A DNA stretch of 64,000 bases from Rhodoferax sp. Lineage in GTDB: Bacteria > Pseudomonadota > Gammaproteobacteria > Burkholderiales > Burkholderiaceae_C. The notes under the pieces are model-generated. The model did no database searches and was not told the origin of the DNA. It saw only the letters and a list, made by a program, of their open reading frames with translations. The DNA lies in assembly GCA_024236015.1 (NCBI GenBank), contig JACKLK010000003.1, positions 372,001 through 436,000 on the forward strand. The letters are read 5' to 3'. The translations under genes were made by a program, and so were the position numbers. This document shows, piece by piece, positions 17,640-26,559 of this stretch (its first letter is position 1; every line of letters begins with the position of its first letter).

Positions 17640-18647
17640 TCAGGCCTGCGCCTGCGCCAGCTGCGCGGGGGTCTTGTACTTCTGCACCTCCGAAAACCGC
17701 TTGACCAGGTAGTCGCCCGCCAGCACCGGCGCATAACGCGGCGGGTTGTCGTCGGACTGGCAGCTGGGCAGGCAGGCCACGGGCGTGTGGTATTCCATGT
17801 TGAAGAAGGTGGGGATCGAGAAACGTTCGCGTCCGGTGCGGTTGACCACCCGGTGCGGGTTGGAGACATACCGGTCGTTGGTCCAGACCTTGAACATGTC
17901 GCCCAGGTTGACCACCAGCGTGTCCTCGATCCAAGGCGCGGCGATCCACTCGCCATCACGCTTGCACAGCTCCAGCCCGCCGATCGGGTCCTGGGCCAGG
18001 ATGGTGATCATGCCGTAGTCGGTGTGCTTGGCCGCGCCGAGCTCCATGTCGGTCGGCGACTCCTGCGGCGGATAGTGGAACAGCCGCGCCTGCACCATGG
18101 GCTTGTTGCACCATTGCAGGAAGAACTCCTCGCGCTCGCCCAGCGCCAGCGCGAACAGGCGCAGCAGCCGCTTGCCCAGCGCCGTGGTGTGGCGAACGTA
18201 GGTCTCGGCCGCATCCTTCAGCCAGGGCGCGTCCGCCGGCCAGCGGTTGGGGCCGTGCAGCGGCAACCCGGCCACGACGTCCGGATCGTCCAGCGGCAGA
18301 TCCACGCCCACCTCGTAACTCTCCTTCAGGTCCGGCTTGTGGCCGGGATGCTGCGTGACGCCGTACGGCATGAAGCCGCGCCGGAAACGCTCGTCGATCT
18401 TGTCGCGCAACCGTTCCTCCATCGGCCGGGCGAAATACCGGCGCGTCGCGTCGAACACGTTGTCGACCACCGCACGCGGGATGCCGTGCTGGCGCACGTA
18501 CAGGAACCCGGTGCTGGTGCACACGGCATCGAGCTGGCGCACGAGGTCGTCCGGCGGCCCTCCGGCGATCCAGTCGCCCAGGTCGAGGATCGGAACCTCG
18601 GTGGCCGAGGCGCGCCGTGGCAAGGCCGTGAACTGTTCCGTCTGCAT
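17640..18647 (-). CDS. 2-oxoglutarate/Fe(II)-dependent oxygenase, isopenicillin N synthase family
   Basis: 335 residues with the full DIOX_N plus 2OG-FeII_Oxy arrangement. The iron triad is His208 and Asp210 (KHTDYG) and His265 (NPHRVVN); the 2-oxoglutarate-binding Arg275 and Ser277 (RFS) are present. Start at ATG 18647 with AGGAG upstream. It uses 2-oxoglutarate and O2 to hydroxylate or oxidise a small molecule. The gene follows the nucleobase-type ABC/adenine deaminase operon by 118 bp on the same strand, so a role in oxidising an imported heterocycle is possible (fungal thymine 7-hydroxylase belongs to this family), but this is speculation. Confidence 0.92.
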   Translation of the reverse strand: MQTEQFTALPRRASATEVPILDLGDWIAGGPPDDLVRQLDAVCTSTGFLYVRQHGIPRAVVDNVFDATRRYFARPMEERLRDKIDERFRRGFMPYGVTQHPGHKPDLKESYEVGVDLPLDDPDVVAGLPLHGPNRWPADAPWLKDAAETYVRHTTALGKRLLRLFALALGEREEFFLQWCNKPMVQARLFHYPPQESPTDMELGAAKHTDYGMITILAQDPIGGLELCKRDGEWIAAPWIEDTLVVNLGDMFKVWTNDRYVSNPHRVVNRTGRERFSIPTFFNMEYHTPVACLPSCQSDDNPPRYAPVLAGDYLVKRFSEVQKYKTPAQLAQAQA

Positions 18648-18695
18648 GGTGTGAACTCCTTTGAAATGATGGGTGGTGACGACGAACGGATCCAT

Positions 18696-18715
18696 GCCAT
18701 GCGCGCACGCATGGC
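18696..18715. terminator. Hairpin between permease and dioxygenase genes
   Basis: GCCATGCG and CGCATGGC arms (8 bp, perfect) around a CGCA loop, 50 bp after the permease stop. No T-run follows on the minus strand, so it is either an attenuating/processing hairpin or a weak terminator. Confidence 0.4.
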
Positions 18716-18765
18716 CATCAGGCGGAGCCGGCCGATCCGTGCCGGGCCCGCGGGCGAGAGGAAAC

Positions 18766-19689
18766 TCAGGAGCCCCCGGACAGGTCGCTGTGCGTGTCGG
18801 TCCAGAAGATCACCCGGCGCGCGACGAATCGCATGGCCGCGTGCAGCACGATGCCGATCAGCGACAACACGATCAGGATCGCGAACATGCCGGCCGCGTC
18901 CATCGAGAAGTTGCGCTGCATGATCAGGTAGCCCAGCCCCGCCTGCGCACCGACGAACTCGCCGACGATGGCGCCGATCACGGCCAGCACGATGCCGATG
19001 TCCAGGCCCACGAACACGAAGGGCAAGGCATGCGGCACCCGCACCATGCGGAAGATGTGCCACTGCGACGCGGTGAAGGCGGTCAACAGGTCGATCTGGT
19101 CACGCGGCGCCGAACGCAGGCCGACGATGGTGTTGGCCAGCACCGGGAAAAACACGATGGCGGCCGTGATCACGATCTTGGAGGTGGCGCCGAAGCCGAA
19201 CCACAACACGAACAGCGGCGCGATCGCCACCTTGGGCATGGTCTGGAACGCGACGACGTAGGGATACACCACGGCCTCGAGCAGAGCGCTCTGCCCGATC
19301 GCCGCGCCCAGCAACAGGCCCAGCAGGGCACCGATGGCGAAGCCGGCCAGGATCTCGTAGAGCGTGACCCCGCCGTGCGTGAGGATCTCGCCCGAGGCCA
19401 GTCCGCTGTACAGCGCCTGCACCACGCTGGCGGGCGGTGGGAAGATCAGCGGCGAGACCTCGAGCAGCGTGACCAGGAAATGCCAGGCCAACAACACGCC
19501 GACGAAGACCGCGGCCACCAGCACCCGCTTGCGGGCCGGCGTCAATCCGCTGCCATCGGTTGCGGCCGGGGGCGGCGCGGGCGTCGATGTATCGGGCGAT
19601 GGCGCGCGTTGCACCGGCGCCTGCGTGGCACCCGGCTTGCGCGGGGCGGGCGTGGACGCCATGGTGGTGGTTCCTTCTATGACGGACAT
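18766..19689 (-). CDS. ABC transporter permease, SsuC/TauC/ThiX type
   Basis: 307 residues with a ~50-residue Pro/Ala/Thr-rich N-terminal tail, then about six membrane segments of the BPD_transp_1 fold. The coupling (EAA) loop follows VVAFQTMPKVAIAPLFVLWFG. The start overlaps the ATPase stop in TGATG; an internal ATG at 19662 is an alternative. It forms the inner-membrane channel of the NMT1-type importer with the ATPase at 19689-20507 and the binding protein at 22452-23594. Confidence 0.9.
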   Translation of the reverse strand: MSVIEGTTTMASTPAPRKPGATQAPVQRAPSPDTSTPAPPPAATDGSGLTPARKRVLVAAVFVGVLLAWHFLVTLLEVSPLIFPPPASVVQALYSGLASGEILTHGGVTLYEILAGFAIGALLGLLLGAAIGQSALLEAVVYPYVVAFQTMPKVAIAPLFVLWFGFGATSKIVITAAIVFFPVLANTIVGLRSAPRDQIDLLTAFTASQWHIFRMVRVPHALPFVFVGLDIGIVLAVIGAIVGEFVGAQAGLGYLIMQRNFSMDAAGMFAILIVLSLIGIVLHAAMRFVARRVIFWTDTHSDLSGGS

Positions 19690-20507
19690 CAGTCGAGTCC
19701 TCCGCTGGCATTGAGGTTGGCGCGGATCGACGACACGTAGGCGCCGAACCGGTCGGTGTTGATGAGTTCGAGCGTGCGCTGGGCAGGAAGGTCCACGTCC
19801 ACGACCTGGGTCACGCGCCCCGGGCGGGGCGACATCACGACCACGCGGTCGCCGAGGAACACCGCCTCGGGAATGCTGTGCGTGACCAGCATGATGGTGG
19901 CGCCGGTACGCTCGCGAATCTTGAGCAGTTCCAGGTTCATCGTCTCGCGGGTCATGGCGTCCAGCGCGCCGAAGGGCTCGTCCATCAGCAGCAGCAGCGG
20001 GTCGTTGACCAGCGCGCGGGCGATGCCCACGCGTTGCTGCATGCCGCCGGACAATTCGTTGGGGTACTTGGTGGCGAAGTGCTCGAGCCCCACCAGTTGC
20101 AGGTAGTGCCGGGCCCGGGCCAGCGCGGTGGCCGGGTCGCGCCCCTGCACTTCGGCCGGCACCAGCACGTTCTCGAGCACGCTGCGCCAGGGCAGCAGCA
20201 CCGGCGCCTGGAACACGACACCCACGTCGCGCGTGGGGCCGCTGACGGCACGCCCGCCGAGCAGGACGCGACCGCTGCTGGCACGCTCCAGGCCGGCCAG
20301 GATACGCAGCAGCGTGCTCTTGCCGCAACCGCTGGGGCCGACGACCGTGACGAACTCGCCCTTGCGCACCGCGAAGCCGACGTCGTGCAAGGCCGTCACG
20401 GTGCCGCCGTCCTTGGAGCGGAAGGTCTTGTGCAGTTGTTCGAACGCGAACGCCGCCGGCGCTTGCGCGTGCGTGGAAACAGGTGGCCTTTCGGCGAGTG
20501 CTTGCAT
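19689..20507 (-). CDS. ABC transporter ATP-binding protein, SsuB/TauB type
   Basis: 272 residues from ATG 20507, preferred because AAGGA precedes it at proper spacing; an upstream ATG at 20531 overlaps the LysR stop (ATGA) and is possible. Walker A GPSGCGKS is at 57-64, signature LSGGM at 152-156 and Walker B LLLLMDEP at ~171-178. The PRPGR segment near the C-terminus is typical of the nitrate/taurine/NMT1 importer class. Energises uptake with the neighbouring permease and binding protein. Confidence 0.93.
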   Translation of the reverse strand: MQALAERPPVSTHAQAPAAFAFEQLHKTFRSKDGGTVTALHDVGFAVRKGEFVTVVGPSGCGKSTLLRILAGLERASSGRVLLGGRAVSGPTRDVGVVFQAPVLLPWRSVLENVLVPAEVQGRDPATALARARHYLQLVGLEHFATKYPNELSGGMQQRVGIARALVNDPLLLLMDEPFGALDAMTRETMNLELLKIRERTGATIMLVTHSIPEAVFLGDRVVVMSPRPGRVTQVVDVDLPAQRTLELINTDRFGAYVSSIRANLNASGGLD

Positions 20508-20527
20508 GTCGGTGTATTCCTTTGCGT

Positions 20528-21427
20528 TCATTCGAGGCTGTCGAACTCCTGCTTGAGCAGTTCGATGAAGATCGCGACGATCGGGCTGGGATTGCGGCCG
20601 TCGAAGATGCACAGGCTCAGGTGCTGCGGCTTCACGTGCGGATCCTTGATGGGCACATAGCGGTAACCCGGCCCTTGCAGCGGCTCGCCCACGCGTGCGT
20701 TGACGATGGCCAGCGCAAGCCCTGCGCGGGCCACCGAGCGCAGCAGGTCATAGGAATTGCTGACCAGGGTCTTGCGCGGCTTGATGCCGGCCTTGGCGAA
20801 CATCTCGTCATAGACCTTGGCACCGATCCGTGCGTCCGGATAGGCGATGCCGTATTCGGCGCAATCGGACAGGCGCACATGCGGCTTTTCCGCCAGCGGG
20901 TGGTCGTCGGACACCAGCACCCGCGTAGCCAGCTGGCGCTTGTACACATGTTGCACATGCAGCACGGCGGGCGCGTTGAAGGCGATGGCCAGGTCGAGCT
21001 CGTCCTGCCCCACCATCTCGACCAGCCGTGGCGATCCGGCCGACTCGATCTCGTAGCTGATGCCGGGATATTGCTGGTTGAAGCGCGACAGGAAGCCCGG
21101 AATGGAGTCGCGCGCAAAGGTCTCGGGGATGCCCAGGCGGATCTTGCCCTTGCGCAGCCCCTTGAGCGCCTCGATCTCGGCGCGCACCCGTTCGAATTCA
21201 CGGTCGGTGTGCACCACGTAGCGCATCAGGCTCTCGCCCGCTGCCGTGAGCTTGAGCACGGAACGGCCGCGGCTGCGCTCGAGCAAGGGTGCACCGACCT
21301 CCTCCTCGAGCAGCGTGATCTGGCGGCTGATCGCAGACGCCGCCACGAACAGACGCTCGGAGGCCGCGCGCAGCGAACCGCTGCGCACCACCTCGGCGAA
21401 ATAACGCAGGGCATTGCCTGGAATCAC
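20528..21427 (-). CDS. LysR-family transcriptional regulator of the adenine deaminase/ABC operon
   Basis: 299 residues beginning at GTG 21427, which overlaps the deaminase stop (GTGA). The HTH (LRYFAEVVRSGSLRAASERLFVAASAISRQI) starts at residue ~6 with almost no leader, supporting this start. The effector domain follows (GKIRLGIPETFARDSIPGFLSRF). Because it sits inside the operon it probably senses the imported compound or its product. A 9-bp inverted repeat at 23641-23674 in the operon promoter is a candidate site. An in-operon LysR gene, not a divergent one, is unusual for the family. Confidence 0.92.
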   Translation of the reverse strand: MIPGNALRYFAEVVRSGSLRAASERLFVAASAISRQITLLEEEVGAPLLERSRGRSVLKLTAAGESLMRYVVHTDREFERVRAEIEALKGLRKGKIRLGIPETFARDSIPGFLSRFNQQYPGISYEIESAGSPRLVEMVGQDELDLAIAFNAPAVLHVQHVYKRQLATRVLVSDDHPLAEKPHVRLSDCAEYGIAYPDARIGAKVYDEMFAKAGIKPRKTLVSNSYDLLRSVARAGLALAIVNARVGEPLQGPGYRYVPIKDPHVKPQHLSLCIFDGRNPSPIVAIFIELLKQEFDSLE

Positions 21428-22455
21428 GCCGCGCTCCACTGCCGGGGCGCCCGGGCCACGAAGGCATCGAGCCGGGCCAGGGCGGCGCGGCGCTGCGGCT
21501 CGGGCAGGAACGATGCGTCCAGGCTGTTGCGCGCCAGCTCCACCAGCTGCGACGGCGCCCAGCCGTAGGCCTGCTGGCATTGCAGGAAGTTGTCGTTGAT
21601 GTAGCCGCCGAAGAAGGACGGATCGTCCGAGTTCAGCGTGACGCACAGGCCTGCCTGCAGCAGCCGGGGCAACACATGGGTGTCCAGGCTGTCGGAGACA
21701 TTGAGCCGCAGGTTCGACAACGGGCATACCGTCAGCGGCGTGCGACTCTCGGCCAGCTGGCGCAGCAGGGCTTCGTCGTCGACGCAGGCATTGCCATGGT
21801 CGATGCGGTCCACCTGCAGCAATTCGACGGCTTCGCGCACATAGGACGCCGGGCCTTCTTCGCCCGCGTGCGCGACGACGCGCATACCGCGCGAGCGGCA
21901 ATGCGCGAAGAAGCGCTCGAACTTCGACGGCGGATGGCCGACCTCGGCGCCGCCCAGGCCAAAGCCCAGCAGATGCTCGGCCCAGGGCATGGCCTGCTCT
22001 AACAGCTCGAAGGCCTCGGCTTCGCTGCGGTGACGCTGGGCCAGCAGGATCAACCCGCTGGACAGGCCGTCTTCGCGCTGCGCCTCGCGCATCGCCGCCC
22101 ATACGCCTTCGAGCACCGTGGCCATGGCCACGCCACGCGAGGTGTGCCCCTGCGGCCCGAGGAACAGCTCGGCATGGATGACGCCGTCGGCGTGCGCGCG
22201 CCGCAGGTAGGCCCGTGTCACGTCGTGGAAGTCCTGCGCGTGCACCAGCACCCGGCACCCGTCGTAATACAGATCCAGGAAGCTCTGCAGGTCCCGGAAA
22301 TCGTAGGCGGCGCGCAGCGTGTCGACGTCGCTCCAGGGCACCTGCACCGCATTGCGCTCGGCCAGCTGCAGGAACAGCTCGGGCTCGATCGAGCCCTCGA
22401 TGTGCATGTGCAGCTCGGCCTTGGGCATGGCCGCGATGAACTGCGCCGGTGTCAC
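21424..22455 (-). CDS. Adenosine/adenine deaminase family protein (adenine-deaminase type)
   Basis: 343 residues starting at GTG 22455, overlapping the binding-protein stop (GTGA). Zn/catalytic motifs are complete: His16 and His18 (ELHMHIEGS), His196 with Glu199 (HAGEE), His220 (IDHG) and Asp277-Asp278 (NSDDPSFFGGY). The SDDPSFFGGY form, with FGGY after the Asp pair, is characteristic of the ADE (adenine deaminase, adenine to hypoxanthine) subgroup more than ADA. In an operon with an NMT1-type importer, so it may process the imported base. Substrate between adenine, adenosine or an analogue cannot be settled by eye. Confidence 0.9.
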   Translation of the reverse strand: MTPAQFIAAMPKAELHMHIEGSIEPELFLQLAERNAVQVPWSDVDTLRAAYDFRDLQSFLDLYYDGCRVLVHAQDFHDVTRAYLRRAHADGVIHAELFLGPQGHTSRGVAMATVLEGVWAAMREAQREDGLSSGLILLAQRHRSEAEAFELLEQAMPWAEHLLGFGLGGAEVGHPPSKFERFFAHCRSRGMRVVAHAGEEGPASYVREAVELLQVDRIDHGNACVDDEALLRQLAESRTPLTVCPLSNLRLNVSDSLDTHVLPRLLQAGLCVTLNSDDPSFFGGYINDNFLQCQQAYGWAPSQLVELARNSLDASFLPEPQRRAALARLDAFVARAPRQWSAA

Positions 22456-23594
22456 AGCCCGTTGCAGGACTTGGCCGCCGCGATGACCGCGTCACGGTCG
22501 AAGCGGTTGATCGCCTCGGTGAAGCCCGGCTTGTCGATCAGCAGGCTGGTGGGGGCCACGGTCTTCTTGATCAGACCCTCCTTGTGCATGAATGCCTGCA
22601 TGCGGCCATATGCGGCCGGATCCATCGCACCGATGAGCTTGCCGCCGTGCATCTCGTGGGCGGCCTGCATCGTGGCGAGCTGGGTCTTGAGCAGCGCCAG
22701 GTCCTGCTTGACCAGCGTGGCCTCGTCGGCGCCGGTGGGCTTGGTGCTGGGAAAGTTCTTCCAGTGGATCTTCAGCGTGCACTCGGGGTTGGTCTGCGCA
22801 AACAGCGTGGCCTTGGCCGCGCCGCGCGCGATCGCCTCGACCATGGCCGGGTCGGCGTCGATGGTCTTTTGCATGGTGCCGAACGTGAAGTCGGGCAAGG
22901 CCCGCCAGGCCGGATCGAACATGACGTTGAGCGCGGTGCCGGCGTTCTGGAAACCGGTGAGCGCCGAGCCCCAGAACATCAGGCCCTGCACCCGGTCGCT
23001 GCGCAGCGCCTCCAGGGCCGGCGCGCCGGCGCCGGTGGCGATGATCTGCACGTCCTTGTCGGGATCGATGCCGTTGGAGCGCAGATACCCCTTGAGCAGC
23101 GGCATGCCGCCGGTGCCCAGGCTGAAGATGCCGATCTTCTTGCCCTTGAGATCGGCGACCGACTTGATCGGACCGCCGGCGAGCACGCCCAGTCCCCAGT
23201 CGATGGAGCCCGTGCCCATCAGCGCGCGCACCGCCAGGTTGTTCTCGGTGTTGGCCTGGATCAGGCCGGTGGAGTTGAGCTGCGCGAACTCCACGCCGCC
23301 GGCCACCATCTGCTGGATGCCCTGCAGCGAACCCGCGACCGTGACGATCTGCACGTCGTATCCCTCTTCCTTCCAGTAACCCAGGGCGATGGGCAGCGTC
23401 AGCCAGGGATAGGTGACGTTGACCACCTGCGTCCCCAGCGCGATCTTCACCGGCTTGAGCGGCTTGCCGGCCTGGGCATGGGCGCCGCAGGCGGCAGCCG
23501 CGATCAGTGCGGCTGCCAGCACGCGGCGCGTGACGGGTACGCCACGGGCGCGCGCAGCGTGGATGTTCGGGGTTTCTTGGAGCTCGACAGACAT
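22452..23594 (-). CDS. ABC transporter substrate-binding protein, NMT1/SsuA type
   Basis: 380 residues from ATG 23594 (AAGGA upstream). A ~24-residue hydrophilic leader precedes an RR-containing signal peptide (TRRVLAAALIAAAACGAHA, cleavage near residue 41). The mature protein has NMT1-type features: VKIALGTQVVNVTYPWLTLPIALGYWKEEGYDV, then LKGKKIGIFSLGTGGMPLLKG. The family binds thiamine-pyrimidine precursors, sulfonates and nucleobase-like heterocycles. First gene of the five-gene overlapping operon; the promoter region upstream is AT-rich with an inverted repeat. Confidence 0.9.
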   Translation of the reverse strand: MSVELQETPNIHAARARGVPVTRRVLAAALIAAAACGAHAQAGKPLKPVKIALGTQVVNVTYPWLTLPIALGYWKEEGYDVQIVTVAGSLQGIQQMVAGGVEFAQLNSTGLIQANTENNLAVRALMGTGSIDWGLGVLAGGPIKSVADLKGKKIGIFSLGTGGMPLLKGYLRSNGIDPDKDVQIIATGAGAPALEALRSDRVQGLMFWGSALTGFQNAGTALNVMFDPAWRALPDFTFGTMQKTIDADPAMVEAIARGAAKATLFAQTNPECTLKIHWKNFPSTKPTGADEATLVKQDLALLKTQLATMQAAHEMHGGKLIGAMDPAAYGRMQAFMHKEGLIKKTVAPTSLLIDKPGFTEAINRFDRDAVIAAAKSCNGL

Positions 23595-23640
23595 CGGAAA
23601 AATCCTTTCTTGGGGGCGAATGCGAATCAATGTAGCACCG

Positions 23641-23674
23641 TCAAAAGAACAATAAACATCACAATTTCTTTTGA
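23641..23674. promoter_or_regulatory. Inverted repeat in the promoter of the NMT1/adenine deaminase operon
   Basis: TCAAAAGAA and TTCTTTTGA are perfect 9-bp arms separated by 16 bp, 47 bp upstream of the binding-protein start. The surrounding 23630-23700 segment is strikingly AT-rich against the genome background and also holds CTAATAATTAG. Probable operator/promoter, perhaps for the operon's LysR protein. Confidence 0.55.
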
Positions 23675-23853
23675 TAACGTCTAATAATTAGTCTTTTAAG
23701 AACGGCGCAGGCACCCGCCGGAACACGCAAGTGCCATGCCATGCCGCGGCTGTCGCAGGCGCCATCGCCGAACCGGCAGCGGGCCCGTCCGGCGGCCCGT
23801 GCGCCCGGCAAGCGGCCGCTGGCGCGCCACCATGGCACCACTAGAATCGTCCG

Positions 23854-25170
23854 ATGACAACCGACAACGACGCCCTTCTGGCCCGCATCGACGCCAAACG
23901 CGATGAACTGGTGGCCCTGACCCAGGAACTGGTTCGCATCCCCACGGTGAATCCGCCGGGCGATGCCTACGAGGCCTGCGCGCGGGTGCTCGGCGAGCGG
24001 CTGCGCAAGCGCGGTTTCGCGATCGAATACATCCGCGGCGAAGGCGCGCCGGGCGACAAGGACAGCCATCCACGCATCAACGTCGTGGCGCGCTACCAGG
24101 GGGCGATCTCCGGCGGCGAGAACGTGCACTTCAACGGCCATATCGACGTCGTCGAAGCCGGCCCGGGCTGGACCCACGATCCGTTCGCGGCCGAGGTCGT
24201 CGGCGACCGCATCTACGGCCGCGGCACCTGCGACATGAAAGGCGGCATCGCCGCCAGCGTGATCGCGGTCGAGGCCATCCTGGAAGCCGGCATCGCATTT
24301 CCGGGCGCGATCGAGATCAGCGGCACGGTGGACGAGGAATCGGGCGGATACGCCGGCGTCGGCCACCTGGCCAGCCTGGGTTATTTCAGCGCGCCGCGGG
24401 TGCAGCACGTCATCATCCCCGAGCCGCTGGGCGTGGACCGCATCTGCCTGGGCCACCGCGGCGTCTGGTGGGCCGAGGTCGAGACCCATGGCCGCATCGC
24501 ACACGGCTCGATGCCCTTCCTGGGCGACTCGGCGATCAACCACATGAGCGCCTTCATCCACCTGCTCGACACCGAGCTGGGCCCCAAGCTGCGCGAGCGC
24601 CACACCGCGCAGCCGGTCGAGCCGCCGGGCGCGCGGGTCAGCACGCTGAACATCAACAGCCTGCACGGCGGCCAGGTGGAGCAGACCTTCAGCGTCGACG
24701 ACCAGGGCCGCCCCACCGGCGACCTGCCCTCGCCGGTGGTGGCCCACACCTGCCGCGCGGTGCTGGACCGGCGCTTCATCGCCGAGGAGTCGCTGGAGTC
24801 GGTCAAGGCCGAGATCGTCGCGATGCTCGACGAGCTCAAGGCCCGGCGGCCCGGTTTCGACTACGGGCTGCGCGACATCATGAGTTTCCTGCCCACCGCC
24901 ACGCCCAAGGACGCGCCGGTGGTCGACGCCACCGCGCGCGCCATCGCCCGCGTGCTGGGCCGCGAGCCGAGCTACATCTCCAGCCCCGGCACCTACGACC
25001 AGAAACACATCGTGCGCACCGGCAAGCTGAACCAGTGCATCGCCTACGGCCCGGGCATCCTGGATCTGGCGCACCAGCCCGACGAATATGTCGGCATCCA
25101 GGCCATGGTCGACTCCAGCAAGATCATGGCCCTGGCCGCACTGAGCCTGACCGCCGGCCGACGCGGCTGA
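23854..25170 (+). CDS. M20-family metallo-deacylase (ArgE/DapE type)
   Basis: 438 residues. Metal-binding motifs of M20 are complete: His96-x-Asp98 (FNGHIDVV), Asp127 (GRGTCDMKGG) and Glu161-Glu162 (GTVDEESGG), with a dimerisation domain ~190-310. Hydrolyses an N-acyl or amide bond with a two-zinc centre. Divergent from the NMT1/adenine deaminase operon (259 bp between starts), so co-regulation is possible and a deacylated heterocycle or amino acid is a reasonable product, but ArgE/DapE-like specificity cannot be read from the sequence. Confidence 0.92.
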   Translation: MTTDNDALLARIDAKRDELVALTQELVRIPTVNPPGDAYEACARVLGERLRKRGFAIEYIRGEGAPGDKDSHPRINVVARYQGAISGGENVHFNGHIDVVEAGPGWTHDPFAAEVVGDRIYGRGTCDMKGGIAASVIAVEAILEAGIAFPGAIEISGTVDEESGGYAGVGHLASLGYFSAPRVQHVIIPEPLGVDRICLGHRGVWWAEVETHGRIAHGSMPFLGDSAINHMSAFIHLLDTELGPKLRERHTAQPVEPPGARVSTLNINSLHGGQVEQTFSVDDQGRPTGDLPSPVVAHTCRAVLDRRFIAEESLESVKAEIVAMLDELKARRPGFDYGLRDIMSFLPTATPKDAPVVDATARAIARVLGREPSYISSPGTYDQKHIVRTGKLNQCIAYGPGILDLAHQPDEYVGIQAMVDSSKIMALAALSLTAGRRG

Positions 25171-25177
25171 ACATGGC

Positions 25178-26434
25178 GTGCCGGTGGCCGGATCGCCAGC
25201 GCGCCCGGCCGTGAACACCCCCCACGACCGCCCGCCGTCCTTGCATCGCCGCGCCGCAGCGTTCGGCCTGGCCGCGGCGCTGACCTCGACCTTCGGCCAG
25301 TCGATCTTCATCGGCCTGTTCGGCGCGCAGATCCAGGCCGAGCTGGGCCTGTCGCCATCCACCTGGGGCGCCTTGTACGGGCTGGCCACCGGCATCAGCG
25401 GCATGACCATGTTCTGGCTCGGCGCCCTGGCCGACCGGGTGGCGGCCGCGCGCGCGATCACGCTGGCGCTGCTGATCCTGGCCGCCGGTGCCGCCACGAT
25501 GGCCGTGGCGCAGGCCCCGTGGATGCTGGCGCTGGCCTTCTTCTGCCTGCGCCTGGGCGGCCAGGGCCTGTGTTCGCACATCGCCATCGTCACCGCGGCG
25601 CGCCACGCCCGATTGCGCGGGCGCAACATCGCGATCGCCGCGTTCGGTTTCATCCTCGGCGAGGCCACGATGCCGCTGCTGATCACGGCACTGCTGGGCT
25701 GGACCGACTGGCGCTGGGTCTGGGCCGGGGCGGGCGTGGTGCTGCTGCTAGGCGCCTTGCCGCTGCTGCGCCGGGTGGCCGCCCCGTTGCCGCTGGCCAC
25801 GCCCCCCGCGGCAACCGGCACCGCAGCGGCGGCGACCACCATGCGCCGTCGCGACCTGCTGCGCCACCCGGCTTTCCTGGCCGCGTTGCCGGTGGCGCTG
25901 GTGTTCCCGTTCGTCGTCACCTCGGTGTTCCTGCACCAGGGCAGCATCTCCGCGCTGCGCGCATGGAGCCCGCAGCAGGTGGCGATCGCCTACCTGTGTT
26001 TTGCCGGCAGCCAGGCGGTGACGACCTGGCTGGCGGGACGTCTGGTGGACCACAGCGGCGCGGTGCAGATGTTTCGTTTTTACCTGCTGCCGCTGGCCGC
26101 CGGCGTGTTGATCGGCGCCTACGCCCCGCCCCATCTGGCGGTCTGGGGCCTGTACATCGGCCTGGGCATGGGTTCGGGCTGCCAGAGCGTGATGTCGGGA
26201 GCCTTGTGGGCCGAGTTGTTCGGCATCGAACGGCTGGGCCTGGTGCGCGGTGTCTTCACCGCGCTGATGGTGCTGGCCACCGCCGCGTCGCCGCCGCTGC
26301 TGGGCCTGGCCTTGCAGAACCAGATCCCGCTGACGCTGCTGGCCGGCGTCGTGGCGGCCTATGCCGTGGTGATGCCCCAGATCGCCGTGCGCTGGCTGCG
26401 CAAGGCGCCGGCCGCGCAGATGGCAGACGGCTGA
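25178..26434 (+). CDS. MFS transporter
   Basis: 418 residues from GTG 25178; GTGs at 25184 and 25211 are alternative starts and all give the same membrane core. About 12 transmembrane segments, with the MFS motif-A loop GALADRVAAARA between TM2 and TM3 and a Pro/Ala/Thr-rich central loop. It begins 7 bp after the M20 deacylase stop, so the two are co-transcribed and the transporter may move that enzyme's substrate or product. Direction and substrate unknown. Confidence 0.88.
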   Translation: MPVAGSPARPAVNTPHDRPPSLHRRAAAFGLAAALTSTFGQSIFIGLFGAQIQAELGLSPSTWGALYGLATGISGMTMFWLGALADRVAAARAITLALLILAAGAATMAVAQAPWMLALAFFCLRLGGQGLCSHIAIVTAARHARLRGRNIAIAAFGFILGEATMPLLITALLGWTDWRWVWAGAGVVLLLGALPLLRRVAAPLPLATPPAATGTAAAATTMRRRDLLRHPAFLAALPVALVFPFVVTSVFLHQGSISALRAWSPQQVAIAYLCFAGSQAVTTWLAGRLVDHSGAVQMFRFYLLPLAAGVLIGAYAPPHLAVWGLYIGLGMGSGCQSVMSGALWAELFGIERLGLVRGVFTALMVLATAASPPLLGLALQNQIPLTLLAGVVAAYAVVMPQIAVRWLRKAPAAQMADG

Positions 26435-26456
26435 GGGGCTTCGCCGTCTTCGACAC

Positions 26457-26480
26457 GGCGACCCGGCGACCCGGCGACCC
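26457..26480. repeat. 8-bp tandem repeat, GGCGACCC x3
   Basis: Three exact copies just downstream of the MFS stop and 80 bp upstream of modA. A second short tandem repeat lies at 26526. No palindrome resembling a ModE box is visible. Confidence 0.85.
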
Positions 26481-26525
26481 GGCGGCACGGCGGGGCCGCG
26501 CCCGGTCCACTAGACTTGTCCCGTC

Positions 26526-26552
26526 CGACCGCCACGACCGCCACGACCGCCA
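26526..26552. repeat. 9-bp tandem repeat, CGACCGCCA x3
   Basis: Three exact copies ending 7 bp before the modA ATG, where the ribosome-binding site should be; no clear Shine-Dalgarno sequence is present. Copy-number change here could alter modA expression. Confidence 0.85.
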
Positions 26553-26559
26553 CTGTTCC

